Shown here: piece by piece, positions 34,609 through 47,822 of the stretch
How the letters are laid out: each line of letters begins with the position of its first letter
How positions within the stretch are numbered: the stretch's first letter is position 1
NCBI GenBank assembly: GCA_028571685.1
Contig: CM053164.1
Location: 38,986,501 to 39,050,500 of the forward strand
Source: Heterohyrax brucei
Lineage: Eukaryota > Chordata > Mammalia > Hyracoidea > Procaviidae
Direction: 5' to 3'
Length of the DNA stretch: 64,000 nt
Notes under the pieces: model-generated
Database searches by the model: none
Told to the model about the DNA's origin: nothing
The model's input: the letters and a program-made list of their open reading frames with translations, nothing else
Program-made: the position numbers and the translations under genes

Positions 34609-36299
34609 ACATTTTACCTAAGATTTGCCTAACCTATGTTGCACTTTGTTCTGACACATTACAAAATTTTTAGCTGGGTTATAATTATCCCCAAATGGAC
34701 ACAGATTTCTTTATGGACAGTTCTTTTTACTGCTTTCAACTAAACAGTTCATTTCCTTTGAAGTCCATAGGGCTCCAATTTCATATTCTAAAACTGACTC
34801 ATACTATAGTTGTACAATTTGAGTTTCTGCCCACTGGCTACAAGGGACAAAGTGGCTGAGTGAAACTAAGTTTGTGCTGGAGATCTTTCCCCTGCAGCCA
34901 AGGAGTGACAAAATAGAACACCAGTATCTTTCTGTTCTAGTTCTTCCACCCAAGACCCTCCTTTCTCTGGGCATAATCTTTCTCTTCTTACTTATTCCTT
35001 TCATCTCCCATCTTTCAAAGGATCATTACAGTTTATTATTTACTCATGGAGGTAATCATTTTCGTCTGAATAAAAAAGGGACATCATTTCATGTCTTTCC
35101 TCCTTTAAAACAACTAGTATAATTAAAAAACGAAAAATAGCATTTTAAATAGTTTAAAAGGATGACAAATCACCTAAGCCACTGCTCTTCAAATATAGTC
35201 CACTGAAACCACTGCTATTTGAATGAAGTTCACTGACAAGGTTTTCTAGGACTACATCTTAAAATGTACAAACATATAAAAATAAAACCATGTTTGAAAA
35301 AATGGACATTGAGACTGCATTTTAACTACATTAAGGCCCTGCTTATAATCTTTTCTTATTAGCTAAGCAGCACTTACAGAAAAATAATCATTGCTGTTTC
35401 CTTATTACGTTTTATTGTTTTACATTAACTGTCATCCTGCATCAAGGAAACGGACTACTCACAGGATGATTTTCATCAGTAAAATGGAAATTTGCTGTTT
35501 TAATCTATACAGCAGGGACTAAAAATAAATTATACTTATCTAAGCACTATGAACAGAAAAACAAATCAAAGAAGCTAGTATATTAACTCAGACAGTAAAT
35601 GGACAAAGGGGATGAAACCAATTGAAAACTGTCTCTAAACAATAATCATGCTCCTCTGCATATACAGATGTGAAAGTTGGGAGAGTCACCATTATTACTA
35701 CTCTCTCTTCTTCAAAATAAACTACACACTCTAATTTCCTCAAACACTACATTGTATACTTCAATAACCTATAAATAATGGGATTAGCATTGATGAATTG
35801 CTGATCTCAACCTCTTTCCCTCCACAAAATCCCTCTTCCAGCCAAAATTATCTTTTTTCTGACTTTCTGAAAAGACCACACACACCTCCATCTTCTTGCG
35901 TTCATATGTCATTATGCTATGACACAGTCTGTTTCCCTGAATGATCAAACTGTTTAAGGAAAGAACTGTACCTTACAATTTTCTGTAGTTCATTCAACAC
36001 TTAGCATTAAATAAGGTAAAGCTGACTATCCCTCCCTCAAGGTTATTATAAATATGATAAATATAAACACATGTGACTTACTAAGTTGCCTGCTAATTAT
36101 CTGCTTATTTTTCTATACCTCTAGACATAGTGACAAAACTTAAGATTAGGGTCTACACTTTATAAACGTATTCCCCGACTAACTGACAGATCATACATAC
36201 TAAAGAATAAATGCACGAAGTAGCATTTGAATTGACTCGCATTATATACTAAACTGTATAAAGCATATTTAAATTGACTCATATTGGCAAAACATATTG
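34609..36299. other. Intronic, mostly unassigned
   Basis: No exon found. The 35690-36010 part may be an old L2-like remnant. Confidence 0.4.
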
Positions 36300-37138
36300 T
36301 GGATTGCCAAATGAGCGAACAAATCAGCCTTGGAAGAAATACAGCCAGAATGCTCCTTAGAAGCAGGGATGTCAAAACTATGAGTGCTGCCACCAATTAA
36401 GTTTGTGAACTTATCCCAGAAAAAGTGCTATATATCTCACTGCTAAATATCACAGTGATTACCTTTGAAATACTTCCTGTGGGAAGCTATACACTGATGC
36501 CAGTATCTAGCCAATTGTTCAAAGCAATTCTGGAATTTTTTTTCTGGAATGGCCATCAGAGCTGTCATCCTATAACCCTTGATGACTGAATGTCATCAAA
36601 ATTTCTTTCTTTCAGTATTTCCTTTATCTTTGAATAAAGAAAAAGGTCATTGGGGGCCAGATCAGGTGAGTAGAAAGAGTGTTCCAATAGCTACTTGTTT
36701 CCTAGCTAAAAATTCCCTCACGGAGAAATACACAATTAAGTTGCACCGGCCATTTCAGAAAGAGGTCCAAAATTGCTCTAAAGAGAAGCCTAGGCACTGG
36801 TGTCAGTGCATCATTTCCCAAGGAGAGTACTTTGAAGGTGACCATAGTGATATTCAGTAATGAGGTACGTAGCACTTAGAACAACTGAGTTTCTGGACTT
36901 AACTGTCAGACCTCGTATGTCTCACATACTCTGAACACATAATCAGAAGTGATCAGCCCCTAAAGAACATTATAGTTGGTAAAGTAGAGAGTCAGCAATA
37001 AGATGTAGACAAGTGGCTGCAACAATGGGCTCAAACACAGGACTGAGTGTGGGGATGACACAGGCCCAGGCAGTGTTCCATTCTGTTGTATACAGGGTGG
37101 CTATGTTGAAAGTGACTCAAGCAGCACATAACAACAAC
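36300..37138 (+). mobile_element. RTE 3' end, split by a mariner MITE
   Basis: RTE sense-strand sequence at 36300-36380 (ccttggaagaaatacagcca, atgctccttagaagcagg) resumes at 36918 (tctcacatactctgaac, caagtggctgcaacaatggg) and ends with the RTE tail (gcacataacaacaacc). The MITE in between is bounded by TA on both sides. Confidence 0.8.
36381..36915 (-). mobile_element. Palindromic mariner-derived MITE, copy B (complete)
   Basis: 535 bp with mariner-type ends (left tgagtgctgccaccaattaa, right ttaactgtcagacctcg) and TA duplications at 36379-36380 and 36916-36917. Left arm: complement of transposase C-terminal coding sequence, reaching upstream of the ccagatcaggtgagtag box. Right arm: sense copy of only the last part. 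Reversing it gives the same arm order as copies A and C. Confidence 0.82.
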
Positions 37139-39021
37139 CAAACTTAGCTCAGTTATTGTAAATAAACTCATCATGGTTGAAATAATACTCATCAAGATTA
37201 TATCATAATTATATCATAATTCAGTGTAGAATAGTCCAGAGATAAAAAGCACTCTTAAGAATATTTTTATCTGATTAGAAACAAAATGCTTATTTTCATA
37301 CATGCACACACAATAAAGGATGCACAAATTCTGACTAAAAGATCAGCAGTTACTCATCACTTGATTTAAAAAACCAAAGCCAACATCATAAAAAAAATAC
37401 AGTGACCTAGTAAAGTAAATTAAAGCTTAAAATTAAGTATTTTCAGGAAAAAGAAAAAAAGAAAAGAAACACACATATTAAAACCAATTTTAGAACTTGA
37501 AACTCATCACGGCCAGTTTTACATAGCTGACTGAAGTATTTCTAGGTTGCCAGATATTTACGTACCATCCACTGAGTATCAGTTCAGGAGGAACAATTTT
37601 TCAGATATTTTATAACACTGAGAACTTCCCATTTCAAAAGACAATTATTACATTGTATCAGCCCAAGAGGACTACTCACATTAGATGCTTTTGAGTAAAA
37701 ACCTTTAGCAAATTATCTCTCACTTAAATTTTTATTTTCCCCTAAAGACATTCAACGGGCCACTCTAAAACAGTAGACAGACTATCAGAAACACTGGGGC
37801 AGCAATGTCAAAATGGAAACTTAGCTGTCAAACAATTGATAGTTTAGGGACTGATTAATTTTGGAAATGTCAGTTATAATCTTCAATAGTAGTTCTCTTT
37901 AAGGGAGAGTTTTTACTCCACCAATAGTCTTTCTTCACAAAATTTCATTTTCTTCCCATATTAAATGCTATCTACTCCTGTTCAGTATATTAATGCATAT
38001 ACAATGATTTTTAAACACAACTTTTAGACACAATGTTCTTCAAATTCCTAATTTAAACTACTTCTGAAAAAGCAGCAAAATCTCTATTAGTTCATGCTTC
38101 AGGAAATAACTGGTTATTACTCAGAGATGAAAAGGTAGACTTCACATAACAAATTTTACTCCTCACTTTAAAAGCAGACCAAAATCTAACAAAACTTTCT
38201 GTATCAAAGATAGAAAACAGTACTTCTGCAGCTGCATCACGCTACAGTTATTTCTATTTTCTTTTGGGGACAAGGCAGAGCCTTCACTTAGCTCTGATTC
38301 TACAGGAAAGCAACAGAAATAGTTGATTTTAAAAGTCCTTTGTCTGGAGTTACTCCACCTTACCTTGGCTTGGAATTCCATAAAGCTCTCCTCTGAGCAT
38401 TGTTTCCTGTCTGAAAATCAGAAACCAAAACTGCAAACTTCTAACTTCTTTCACTTAACATAGAAATCAAGAAACTAGTTTTAATAGTGGACTGAATTTC
38501 AGTCAGCCCACTGTTCCTATTTGGCAGAAATGTATAGTTATCAAGAAAGCTTCTATCGATTTTTAACTAGAAGTATCAGTTTTGCTGTCTGAGCTCTTTA
38601 TTTTTGTACATAAAAGGAAGTGGGTTTTGATACTATCTCAATGTGCTTCCTGTCTTACAATGCATTTGAAATAAAGTGATGTCAGAATGAGAGTAAAAGC
38701 CCTAAATAAGAAAAAGGGAATAGGCACTATTAGTCTGCTTTACCCTTATTGATAATTACAACTGATTCAGAACTGCTCTGCAAACCAAATACTGCACGCT
38801 ACTACTACTATCAATGCTGAGGACACATTTTTTACTTTACAATGTCTACAGAAAATTCATAAATATGTAACATATACCTAAAAATGTCGACGATATCCAG
38901 GTCATATACCATGCGTATGACACACAAATGAAAACTGCACATTCTACAAAAGACTAAATCATTCATTACGGGTAGCTTGGAATTGATCCATTCCTTGAGA
39001 ATATTATATCTGCTAAAGTAA
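37139..39021. other. Intronic, not obviously repetitive
   Basis: About 1.9 kb with no repeat that I can name; contains the 47-nt candidate poison exon. Could include conserved non-coding sequence, but that cannot be judged from one genome. Confidence 0.4.
38364..38410 (-). other. Candidate 47-nt poison exon in the 25-kb ASXL2 intron (unproven)
   Basis: On the ASXL2 strand a good acceptor (TTTGGTTTCTGATTTTCAG) is followed by 47 nt that are open in the phase left by the 41188 exon, and then a donor, CCAAG followed by GTAAGG. Inclusion would add about 16 residues, then shift the next exon out of frame into a TAA near its 3' end. That is the layout of an exon that lowers expression through nonsense-mediated decay. 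The sequence around it (about 37140-39020) is not an obvious repeat. Evidence is splice-site quality only. Confidence 0.25.
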
Positions 39022-39215
39022 ACACAGGAGCCCTGGCAGCACTCAGCTGTTAACCAGAAGGCTTGTGTTTCGAACCTACAGCCACTTTACAGAAGAAAGA
39101 TATAGCAATCTGCTTCCCCACGGATTACAGCCTCAGAGACTCCATGGGGCTGTTCTGCTCTGTCTTACAGGGTTACTATGCCCACAACTGATTTGACAGT
39201 AATGGGCTTGGTTTA
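39022..39215 (+). mobile_element. AfroSINE
   Basis: Blocks aggagccctggcagcactca, gcaatctgcttccccacgg, ggctgttctgctctgtctta and gacagtaatgggcttggttt. Confidence 0.88.
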
Positions 39216-40870
39216 GGTTTAAAGTAACAATGCACTGTGTAAGACATCACTTACACCTCTCATCCCCACCTTCCAAACTGCACATATACCCGATTCAAGA
39301 CTGGTATTCTCAGTTTATCTGGAAAAAATTAAAACAGAGTACCTATAATCAGAAAACAACTTTACGGAACATCTCTTCTTAATATGAACTGAGGACAAAT
39401 GTTCACTCTTGTAACAATTTATTTCTAGAGGAAGAATGACTCAAAGGCAGTTGAAAATCAAGTTGTCTGGATCACATTTTTGAATTTCCTCTTAGCTTGC
39501 TGTGGAAGTCCTCCACTTTATGCCAAGTATAGGACAACGCTATGTTATTCAAATCTACCTGCCAAGCGATCAACAATGGGGTTCTATGGACAGCTCTTCC
39601 TGTATAATATTATTTATTCAAATTCTTAGAGATGGTTATTGACCCTCTTAGTTTACAGCAGAAGAAATACAAATATAACAATCACTATTCAAAACAGCAA
39701 CTGCAGCATATAAGGACCCCCAAGGAATCCCAAGATCATGACTTTGTGCCCATTAACTAGACCTATCCACTTTAATGTTAATTTTCCTGTCTCTAATCCT
39801 GTCTAGAATATGGTTCTTTCTAATTGCTTCCTGCACTTGATGACCTGGCTTGGTTCCTAATCTTTGATCAACAAGCTCCAAATTTAAAAAGAAAAGTTTA
39901 AAATGAGAAGAAGCAAAGGAAACAAAGGGTCCTTCTCACTTTGGGCTCAACCCTTCCAAATAAGGTCTTTAGTGAGCCCAGAGGAATGTATGACCTGGAT
40001 CACTATTCCTTTCACTACTGACAGGAATCACTTCTAAAGCATACATCAAGAACAGTGGTCAGAGGTACCAGTTTCGTCTTATTTTATGCCATTTGTTCCT
40101 AACAGGTAAGGACTGGGTTGGCCAACTTGTTGGTTACACAGGTTATCCAAACTGCATGTGTAGTAGCTATATGAGACAGAGAACAAAGACGATATCACAG
40201 ATTATTTCTATCCAGTCCAGGCATGTCATATGCATCGAAGCAGGGATGTTAATTATTCAGAATTATTTTTCTAACACAAACATATTAATAGTTCTGAAGG
40301 CATTGAACATCAGTCAAGTATTCCAGTAAACATTACCCTAGCTTCTCAGGTGTAAAGACTGTTCACCTATAGCTCAAAATTAAGAGAACATCCAAGCCAG
40401 AGAAAATTGTGAGTGTCTCTTTTGCTCTGGAATAGACTATGTCAGTTCTTGTGAAGTAACCATCATGAGTTGGCTTAAAACTCTTGTCTTGCTAAGTGTA
40501 GCTAAATCTATAAATTTTAAGATAAAAAAGATTTGTCCTCTTCAAGAAAATTCTAACAAGAAGCTACAGAATAATTAACAGAAATGGGTAATAAAATGTA
40601 TTCTCAACTGGGAAGACCATCCCAAGGAAGCGGCAACAAGGGCATTACTTCTTCTGTCTGCTTTCATCAAGAGGAGATGACAGCAAAAGACCACTAGGCT
40701 AACCTTAAAAAGTCTTTGCTATTACAATGAAAAGCATTCGTTTCACAGGAGAAAGCTATTAGAGCAGTAAGTGATCAAATTTTAGAAGAGACCGTTAGAA
40801 AGGTAAATAAAATAAAAACATCCTAAAAAAGGACATGGATGGCCAAGAGATAAAAATAATCCCATGTAAA
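39216..40870. other. Intronic, nothing recognised
   Basis: Unique-looking intron 3' (in the gene's direction) of the Ser-rich exon. No named feature. Confidence 0.45.
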
Positions 40871-40877
40871 ACCTAGA

Positions 40878-41078
40878 GTTGTGCTGTCCAATGTGCAGTC
40901 ACTAGCCACACATGGCTATTTAAATCTAAGGCATTATAAAATACAAAACTTTAGCTCCTCCGTCACATTAGACATATCGCAAGTGTTCAAAGACACATGT
41001 TGCTAGTGGCTACCTTGGTACATTACACAGCACAGATATATAGAACATTTCTATTACTGACAAAGTGCTGTTCTAGAA
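40878..41078 (+). mobile_element. MER5A-like hAT MITE
   Basis: Contains the MER5A landmarks ttgtgctgtccaatgtgcag, cactagccacacatggctat and tgttgctagtggctacctt. Ends about 110 bp from the 41188-41338 exon. Possible 6-bp CTAGAG/CTAGAA flank. Confidence 0.75.
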
Positions 41079-41187
41079 GGTAAGGGAAGAGACTGGCTGG
41101 CATGGAGTCTGGGAAGAGAGGAACTGCTAATAAGGACATTCATCCTACAACATTCAGTGCTTCAGTGAGGGATTCAGGTGGGTTTAC

Positions 41188-41338
41188 CTTTCCTTTTCCA
41201 CCTGCTCTTTTTTCCCTCCTTGTTGCTGCCACCATCACTGCTGCTGCTGCTGTTCTCAGAACTCTGGGAATCTGACTGACCATCACTGCTTTCTTCTGAA
41301 CCTTCTGATAGCTCTTTCACCCCATCCGGCACATCTTT
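41188..41338 (-). CDS. ASXL2: ASXL2 exon, Ser/Asp/Glu-rich linker and basic end
   Basis: This 151-nt exon follows TTTTCAG and is followed by GTAAAC. It encodes 50 residues beginning [13 protein letters not shown], then an acidic Ser-rich run ([20 protein letters not shown]) and a basic end, KKSRWKRK, that could act as a nuclear localisation signal. It begins in phase 0 and ends in phase 1 with a single G that completes a Val codon in the next exon. The polyserine stretch is built on AGC/AGT triplets, a potential site of length variation. The match to ASXL2 is clear; ASXL1 and ASXL3 differ here as I recall them. Confidence 0.95.
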
Positions 41339-41933
41339 CTGAAAATGTAGGCATCCAATTAGAATTTAATCATTACCATTTCAGCAAATAGGAATCAAAT
41401 TTCTGACTATGTGTTATTGCAAGCTGATAAATGTGCTCATAATTTTTAGCACTGCAGAACTCATTAGAATATTTTTTGAACTCCTGTCATTTCTCTTTCT
41501 TTGAGTCAAATCAGCTGTTTCCATCTGCACCCAAAGATGAAAATGATACATGACATTCATATGCTGGCACAAAAAACACTGGCTTATATTAGTTCAAAAC
41601 CAGATAGATGTAAGTCCAGGTAAATAGTTAAATGTTCACAATAAAAACAGCATTATGACAGTTTTATGCAATGGACATACATCCATGTATATTATATACG
41701 TGTGTATGTTATATACGTATGCATCTGGTGTATGTAAGTATCAATATGTTATGAATTCAGACAGGGTCTGGAAAGCAAGAGACAAGCAATCATTAAGATC
41801 TGATGAATTTACTTGTTTCTGCATTTGGATAGTGAGAATGCTACTCAGAAAGGGTACTGGCATCAACTTATGTAAATGATACAATAAGGTAGTTACAAGA
41901 TCAGATCAAGGACTAGGAAATAAAGGATTCTTG

Positions 41934-42135
41934 ACTTTGAGTTGTAGTTTTAGCTTTTCTAATCTGTGCAGTCTTGGTCAAAGTGTTAACCTCTGAAGCC
42001 TCAGTTTCCCTATGTATAAAATAAGGGTGACAACAGTATCTACATCAGGAGATTACTCTGAAATCAAATGAGTTAATAAATGTAAAATGCTTAGACTAGC
42101 TCCTGGCATATGGCAAGAGCTGAAAAAATATTAGT
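41934..42135 (+). mobile_element. MIR SINE
   Basis: MIR-type sequence: tgtgcagtcttggtcaaagtg, cctcagtttccctatgta, ggagattactctgaaatc and cttagactagctcctggca. Confidence 0.75.
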
Positions 42136-42419
42136 TATTGTTTGTTTATATATTACAGAAAATATCCTACACATAACACTTGCAAAAAGTTGAACTGGCA
42201 AAAGCTGTATGATATATATATGTACAACAATGACCAAAAAAACGAAAACCAGAGTGGCTGCTGAAGCTGCTTATGTACAGCCAAATACCTCATGGGATTC
42301 AGTTCCTTGGTTTGGAGATTTCAGATCATGATTTCATGGGACATCCCAATTAACTGGCCTAATACTCTACATGTATTATGCTATGTGTGGCTAACTGCCT
42401 CCATTAAAAACTGCCTCCT

Positions 42420-43060
42420 TTGCTATGAGACCAGAAGAAATGAATGGTGTCCAGCTACGTCACTGAACATTTTGATTGAGGATTCCATAGAAGAATGCTG
42501 ATCAAAATTGGGACAGGCAAAGAGAATTTCAAATTCTCCTGAACTCCAAACTTCCTGAAGCCATGTAGGGGATGAACCTCTGAAACTACTGCCCTGAGAA
42601 AAACGTGAAATACTGAACCAAAAACATTCCTTGAAGTCTTCTTAAAACCAAACAACAGTTTAGCTTACCTACTAAAAGTCTGTCTTGAGCTATGTGCTCT
42701 TTTAAGAACTACATGTATAAAATTGTCATATGAAATCCTTATTTAAAATCAAACTGACAATAGCAACTTGAAAGATTCAATAGGAAATTGGGGGGCAAGG
42801 AATCTATGGAATAACTCAGAAAAGGAGAGTGAGAATGGTTTTATAACTCAAAGAATATAACTAATGACATTAAACTGAACATGCAGACGCTGTTCAAAAA
42901 CAAATAAATGATGTGGACACACTATGACAAATGTAACAAATGCCACTGAACAGCTGTGAAGAAATTCTTACATGAAATGTAATAATTGATGTACAAATGT
43001 TCACCAAAGACTCAATAAATTATGTGTATAAAAATATAAACACATTAGTGAATGTTACCT
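42420..43060 (+). repeat. Unclassified interspersed repeat, copy 2
   Basis: Partner of 2030-2530, longer and with an internal part missing from copy 1 (about 42595-42640). Same order of blocks, including ttcttaaaaccaaacaacag and aagtctgtcttgagctatg. Family not identified. Confidence 0.6.
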
Positions 43061-43549
43061 ATAAATTATAAAACTATGTGTGTTTCTTTTTTGTCTTTCA
43101 AAACTTATAACTTACTTTTATAATCAAATCAAAAATAACCTTAACAGACAAAATTTTAACCCTATAACTGGCAACCACGTGACATTATAGCCAAGACCAC
43201 ACCTTTGATCTTGTAAATAATACTTGTTTTTTTCAATTTAGTTTATGTCCTAGAGCCATTTCTCCCTGAGCCATCTCTTATGTTACACATGTTCTTAAAA
43301 TACATACTCTACATTTTTCTGTTCTTTCCTTCAAAATGCAGGATACCTTTTATAAAGTTAGTTGCCTCCAGACGTCCTGACCTGTAGCTTCAACTAGTGT
43401 CTTGAAACAAACGTGTCTTCTTTACCTAAACTTATTACCCCTCCAGGATCAATTAGTCACGCACCAAATCTTAAAACCATTTCATGCTCTTTTTCACCCA
43501 CTTCGAATGCTATGTATTTTACTTCTCTAAAATTCTTTCATGTCTGTCT

Positions 43550-44080
43550 TTTACCATTCCCTTACCTTAAGCCCTGATCATCTCTTCTGAACAGCTATAA
43601 CCACCTTTTTGGCAAGTTTCCTTGCCTCACACTCTTACATATACCCTGCTTAAATTATCTTCCTAAACATGACTTTGATCATACTATTCCAAAAACCCTT
43701 TGCTATCTCCTCAGCACACAAACACACATACATGCACACTCTCAAACTGTTCCATCAGGTTTTCAAAGGCCCTTCAAGTCTGATCTTCACCTGGTGTTTC
43801 CCCACCCTTGGACTCCTTACCATACTACACTAGCCCACTGAAATTACCTTCTAAGCACTTCTATTTACTCTCCTTTGAAGTTCATTCTGACAATTTCTAT
43901 CTGTGCTTTTCCTTAAGCTGTTTATTTCCTTGCCCTAGAGGACTAGCTCCAATTTTATACTTTAAAGAGAAAAAAACTTTCTAAATTTCTGTAGTCAAAA
44001 TTCATCTTTATTTCTCTATACTACCATGGTACTTTACAACACAGTACATTTTTGTCAATATATAATTATTTCAGTAACTA
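43550..44080 (+). mobile_element. Old L2-like LINE fragment
   Basis: Text such as gctatctcctcagcacacaa and ggcccttcaagtctgatctt has the layout of L2 3' regions. Very diverged. Confidence 0.5.
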
Positions 44081-45282
44081 TAAGGTGAGATTTCATGAGA
44101 TCAGAGTTCACAGTTTATTCCACTTTAGAGCTCTACATTGTCTAGCATAGGTAAGGCATTTAATAAATGTTATTAATAACATGGAAGGACTAGAACAGCC
44201 AAAACCTAAAAAGAAATGCAGAAAGCCCATGTGGGAAGAGTCCTGAACTCTAGGAAGTTCGACAAAGTATACAAAAAGACAGTACTGGAGTAGGTTAAAT
44301 CTTTTTAATGTAAGTGAGCTACACACAACTACAGGATACAGTGGTGACTACAGCTCAAGGCTAAAAATGTAAGAAGGGACAGAGGCCCACATACATACGG
44401 ACACTGTCATTGCTTGTCAAACATTCACTCTCTTCCTGCTGATGAAAGCTTCCTGAAATGTCCTTTGGGGTACAACCCCTCACTTCACCTGACTTGAGCG
44501 AACTTAACCTCAGCCTCACATCGACGGTGCTCAGGAACCTAAGACTGGCCAGTCAAAAAGACCTGATGGATTTCACAATAAGGACCATCCAGTAGACACA
44601 TGGGCCAACCCAAGCCAAGTACATCAAGTCAAGAATTAACCGAAGAGCTCCTGCTTTAGTTCCCAGGACTCTTCTCATCAGACTTAAAACTCACAGAACA
44701 GGGTTTGGAAGTGGAGTTATATGTGATGAGGACAGTACCTGAGAATGAAGACCACGCAAAGCAGAAACTAAGCCCTGAAGACATCACTTGAGCTGCTGCA
44801 TTCAGCTGAGTTATCCTAGACCTGAGTCACATGAGCTAATGAATTCTGTTTTACTCAAGCTTATGGGAGTTGGTTCCTGTCCCCTGTAACTGAAAACCCA
44901 CTCGTACATACAGGTCCCTCCAGTAACAGAAATCATCAAGTCTGTATGATAGAAAGAACGTGGGTCAGGGATCATATTCTGGTGTGACAGCATCTGGCCA
45001 ACACTGGGCAAAAAAATTCAGTGTTCTGAACTTTGGTTTTCTCCCTCACAAAAAGGAATAACTACCCCTAACTCCTAACGCAGTGGAGAATGACACCTGA
45101 AAGCACCAGGCAGTGTGCTCCATGTAAGCATTTTATTGTCCAGATGTTGGGAGGCTCCTTTAAAAAGTCAATGGGAACTAATTTTTACACCATTTTTTCA
45201 CAATCACAAAGAATTAAAAAAAAAAAAAGTTACTTCTCTAACCTACAGGTAGAAAATATACTAGCTACAGGGTTGAAAATAC
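44081..45282. other. Intronic, with an LTR-like stretch near 44740-44900
   Basis: The stretch from gccctgaagacatcacttga to cctgtaactgaaaacc resembles the end of an old ERVL-MaLR type LTR. The rest is unassigned. Confidence 0.4.
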
Positions 45283-45455
45283 AGTGAAACCTGTGAACCA
45301 GAACTCATCAGGACTGCCAGGTCCTGGAGGTTACAGGGTGTGGTCCTACCACTTTACTATCGCTTGTTTTACCGAAACAAATATCTGAGGTTTCCTTCCC
45401 TGACAGGCTTCCACCTTACATGGGTTTGTCATTCACTGGTTTTGCTATATTACTT
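45283..45455 (+). mobile_element. hAT-like MITE
   Basis: Begins cagtgaaacctgtgaacc and ends cattcactggttttgcta; same left terminal repeat as the element at 17964. It lies about 115 bp from the donor of the HARE-HTH exon. Confidence 0.5.
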
Positions 45456-45539
45456 CTTCTTGAAAGCAGGAACTTCAAGAACAAAAGAATTCTATTTGAT
45501 TCAAATCTTATTTATATGTAGTCACTTCTTGTCTGTTTA

Positions 45540-45773
<234 letters not shown>

Positions 45774-45989
45774 TTAAAATTAACAGCTGTCATTTGACTT
45801 ACAACATTTTCTATAAACCATACAGAGTCTATCAATCTATATAAAGGCTGCCAAGAAGAAATGGAAAATACTCAGCATTTAACATTAAAGTTAAGAAAAT
45901 GTTACCTCAAAGAAGTATCACAAATATATTTTTTAAACATTCAATTTCATATAGCACAAATTTTAAAAAATATTTCATTATGATTAAAG

Positions 45990-46600
45990 AAATAGTTCAT
46001 AATCCAAGTCAGTGAGCCATATAAAACCCCATACACACACCTTGTGCGCAACTCTAGCTGCTCTCCCAACCCTGTGACAGCACACTCTTCCTTTCTACCC
46101 TATACTTCTCATATTCATTTAGCCAACTCCTGTGCCCTCCCATCTCTATAGAGAGGAGCTGCTCTGATAGCCTCATGTCTTATAATCCAGCCCAATTTTG
46201 TTCTGAAGAGTTGTCTTCAGTACCAGTTTGAGCTCTGGGCTGGCAGCGAGTCTAGGGACCATGTTCTTGGGGGATCCTTCAAGATGCTGGACCACTAGGT
46301 CTGGTCTTTTGATAGAATTCTGTATCTACAACCCCATTTTTCTCCTGATATGACAGGCACCATCCTTGGGTTTCCTGTCCAGACAGACCTTGGTAGAGGG
46401 TGGGCACTACATAATTCTGGTCTCATGTTGATTTGGTCTCTGACTTCTATCTCCTGGGCTCATATTTTCTCCCTGCCTTAATGTCCTTTGCTCTCCTCTG
46501 CTCCAGGTGGACTGGGACCAACTGATATTCCTGAGATGGGAGCTGGCTAGCTTTTAAGACCCCAGACACCAAGTATCAAGGTGGGACTCAGAACAGTTTC
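45990..46600 (-). mobile_element. L1 3' UTR fragment, older copy
   Basis: The complement follows the same order as the 3' UTR at 29460-30250: tagcttttaagaccccagac (46550), accatgttcttgggggatcc (46260) and gcagcactctt-like tail. More diverged than 4390-5070. Confidence 0.65.
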
Positions 46601-47619
46601 TAAAAGAAACTTCTTAAGTTACGCTAATTAACACAGATGCCCGTGCTCCCCAAATTAGCCTAAGTTTTAAGTATCTGGAATTGAAACAGCATGAAAACAC
46701 ACATGTACACACACAAATGCAAATTAACCCATTGTATACTGCTGCACCAGATGGAATCCAAGTTGTGAAATTAACATGTTTCAATAGCCTCTTATATTTA
46801 AACCTGTCATGAGACCACTTTAAAAGGTATTACATAGGCATATGACTATCTTATACATAGTCACTTGGTTAAATGCTTATTAATTCAAATACATACTTAT
46901 CATATTTTCTCTATTTTAGGTATATAATAAAGTACTTGTAAAAAGTACGCATATATATGATTTTCCTTTCCAGTTGTGATCAGATTTCATTTGTCTTTCT
47001 GTACATATCTACCAACAGTAGTTACATAAATTGGTAATGGGCATTCTTGATTTGTTCCTGTATAAGAGGGGTGCCACTAGTGCTTCATCACTGAGCCTAA
47101 CATTGTTTTTTTTATTTAAAATAATTATTCATACTAAAAGCAAATTGTAAATCAGCTGCATATTTTTAACTACACCAAACAGAAGCAAAACATTTTAAAA
47201 TGTTAGTATAAACTATCAGCCTGTAGAATAAATAGCATATAATAAAAAAATAATAACTGCTTTTCTCAGATGAATCAATAATCTTCAGCTTTGATACAAC
47301 AGGAATTACAAAAATATCAAGAAATTACATAATAATGAAATAAAAACTTCTAGATGAGAACAGTAGTCAATTACAGAAAACAAAACTAGAAAAATGTTAA
47401 AAAGTAAGCACTATTAAAAGGTTACAAGTTGCAGTATTTAAATACAGTGCTGTAGTATTTAAAGAACATATTCACTGTTCTAAGGCAAACGTCATTAGAT
47501 AAAACATTAAGGCATTTACCACAGGAAACAATATAGAAAGCAAACATGTGGAAAGCTCCTATGACAGCAGTTATACATAAAAAATATCTTAATTTGATTT
47601 AAAATTTTATCTCATGACA
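46601..47619. other. Intronic, AT-rich, nothing recognised
   Basis: AT-rich intron with no named feature. Confidence 0.45.
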
Positions 47620-47822
47620 CCCAAGGGATTGTTGCTATTATCAGTGGTGGTCAAACCAATTTTGACTCACGGCAACTCTGCATGGAATTGCACCACAAGG
47701 GTTTTAAGACCATGACCTTTCAAAAGTAAGATCACCAGGACTGTCTTCAAAAGTGCCTCCGGGTGGCTTCAAACCACCAAACTTTCTGCTAGTTGTCTGC
47801 ACCAATCAGGAACTCCTAGTCA
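47620..47822 (-). mobile_element. Afrotherian SINE, diverged
   Basis: Complement of ccaattttgactcacggcaa, ttaagaccatgacctttc and gtctgcaccaatcaggaact; a SINE related to the AfroSINE group or to its RTE-tailed form. Confidence 0.6.
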
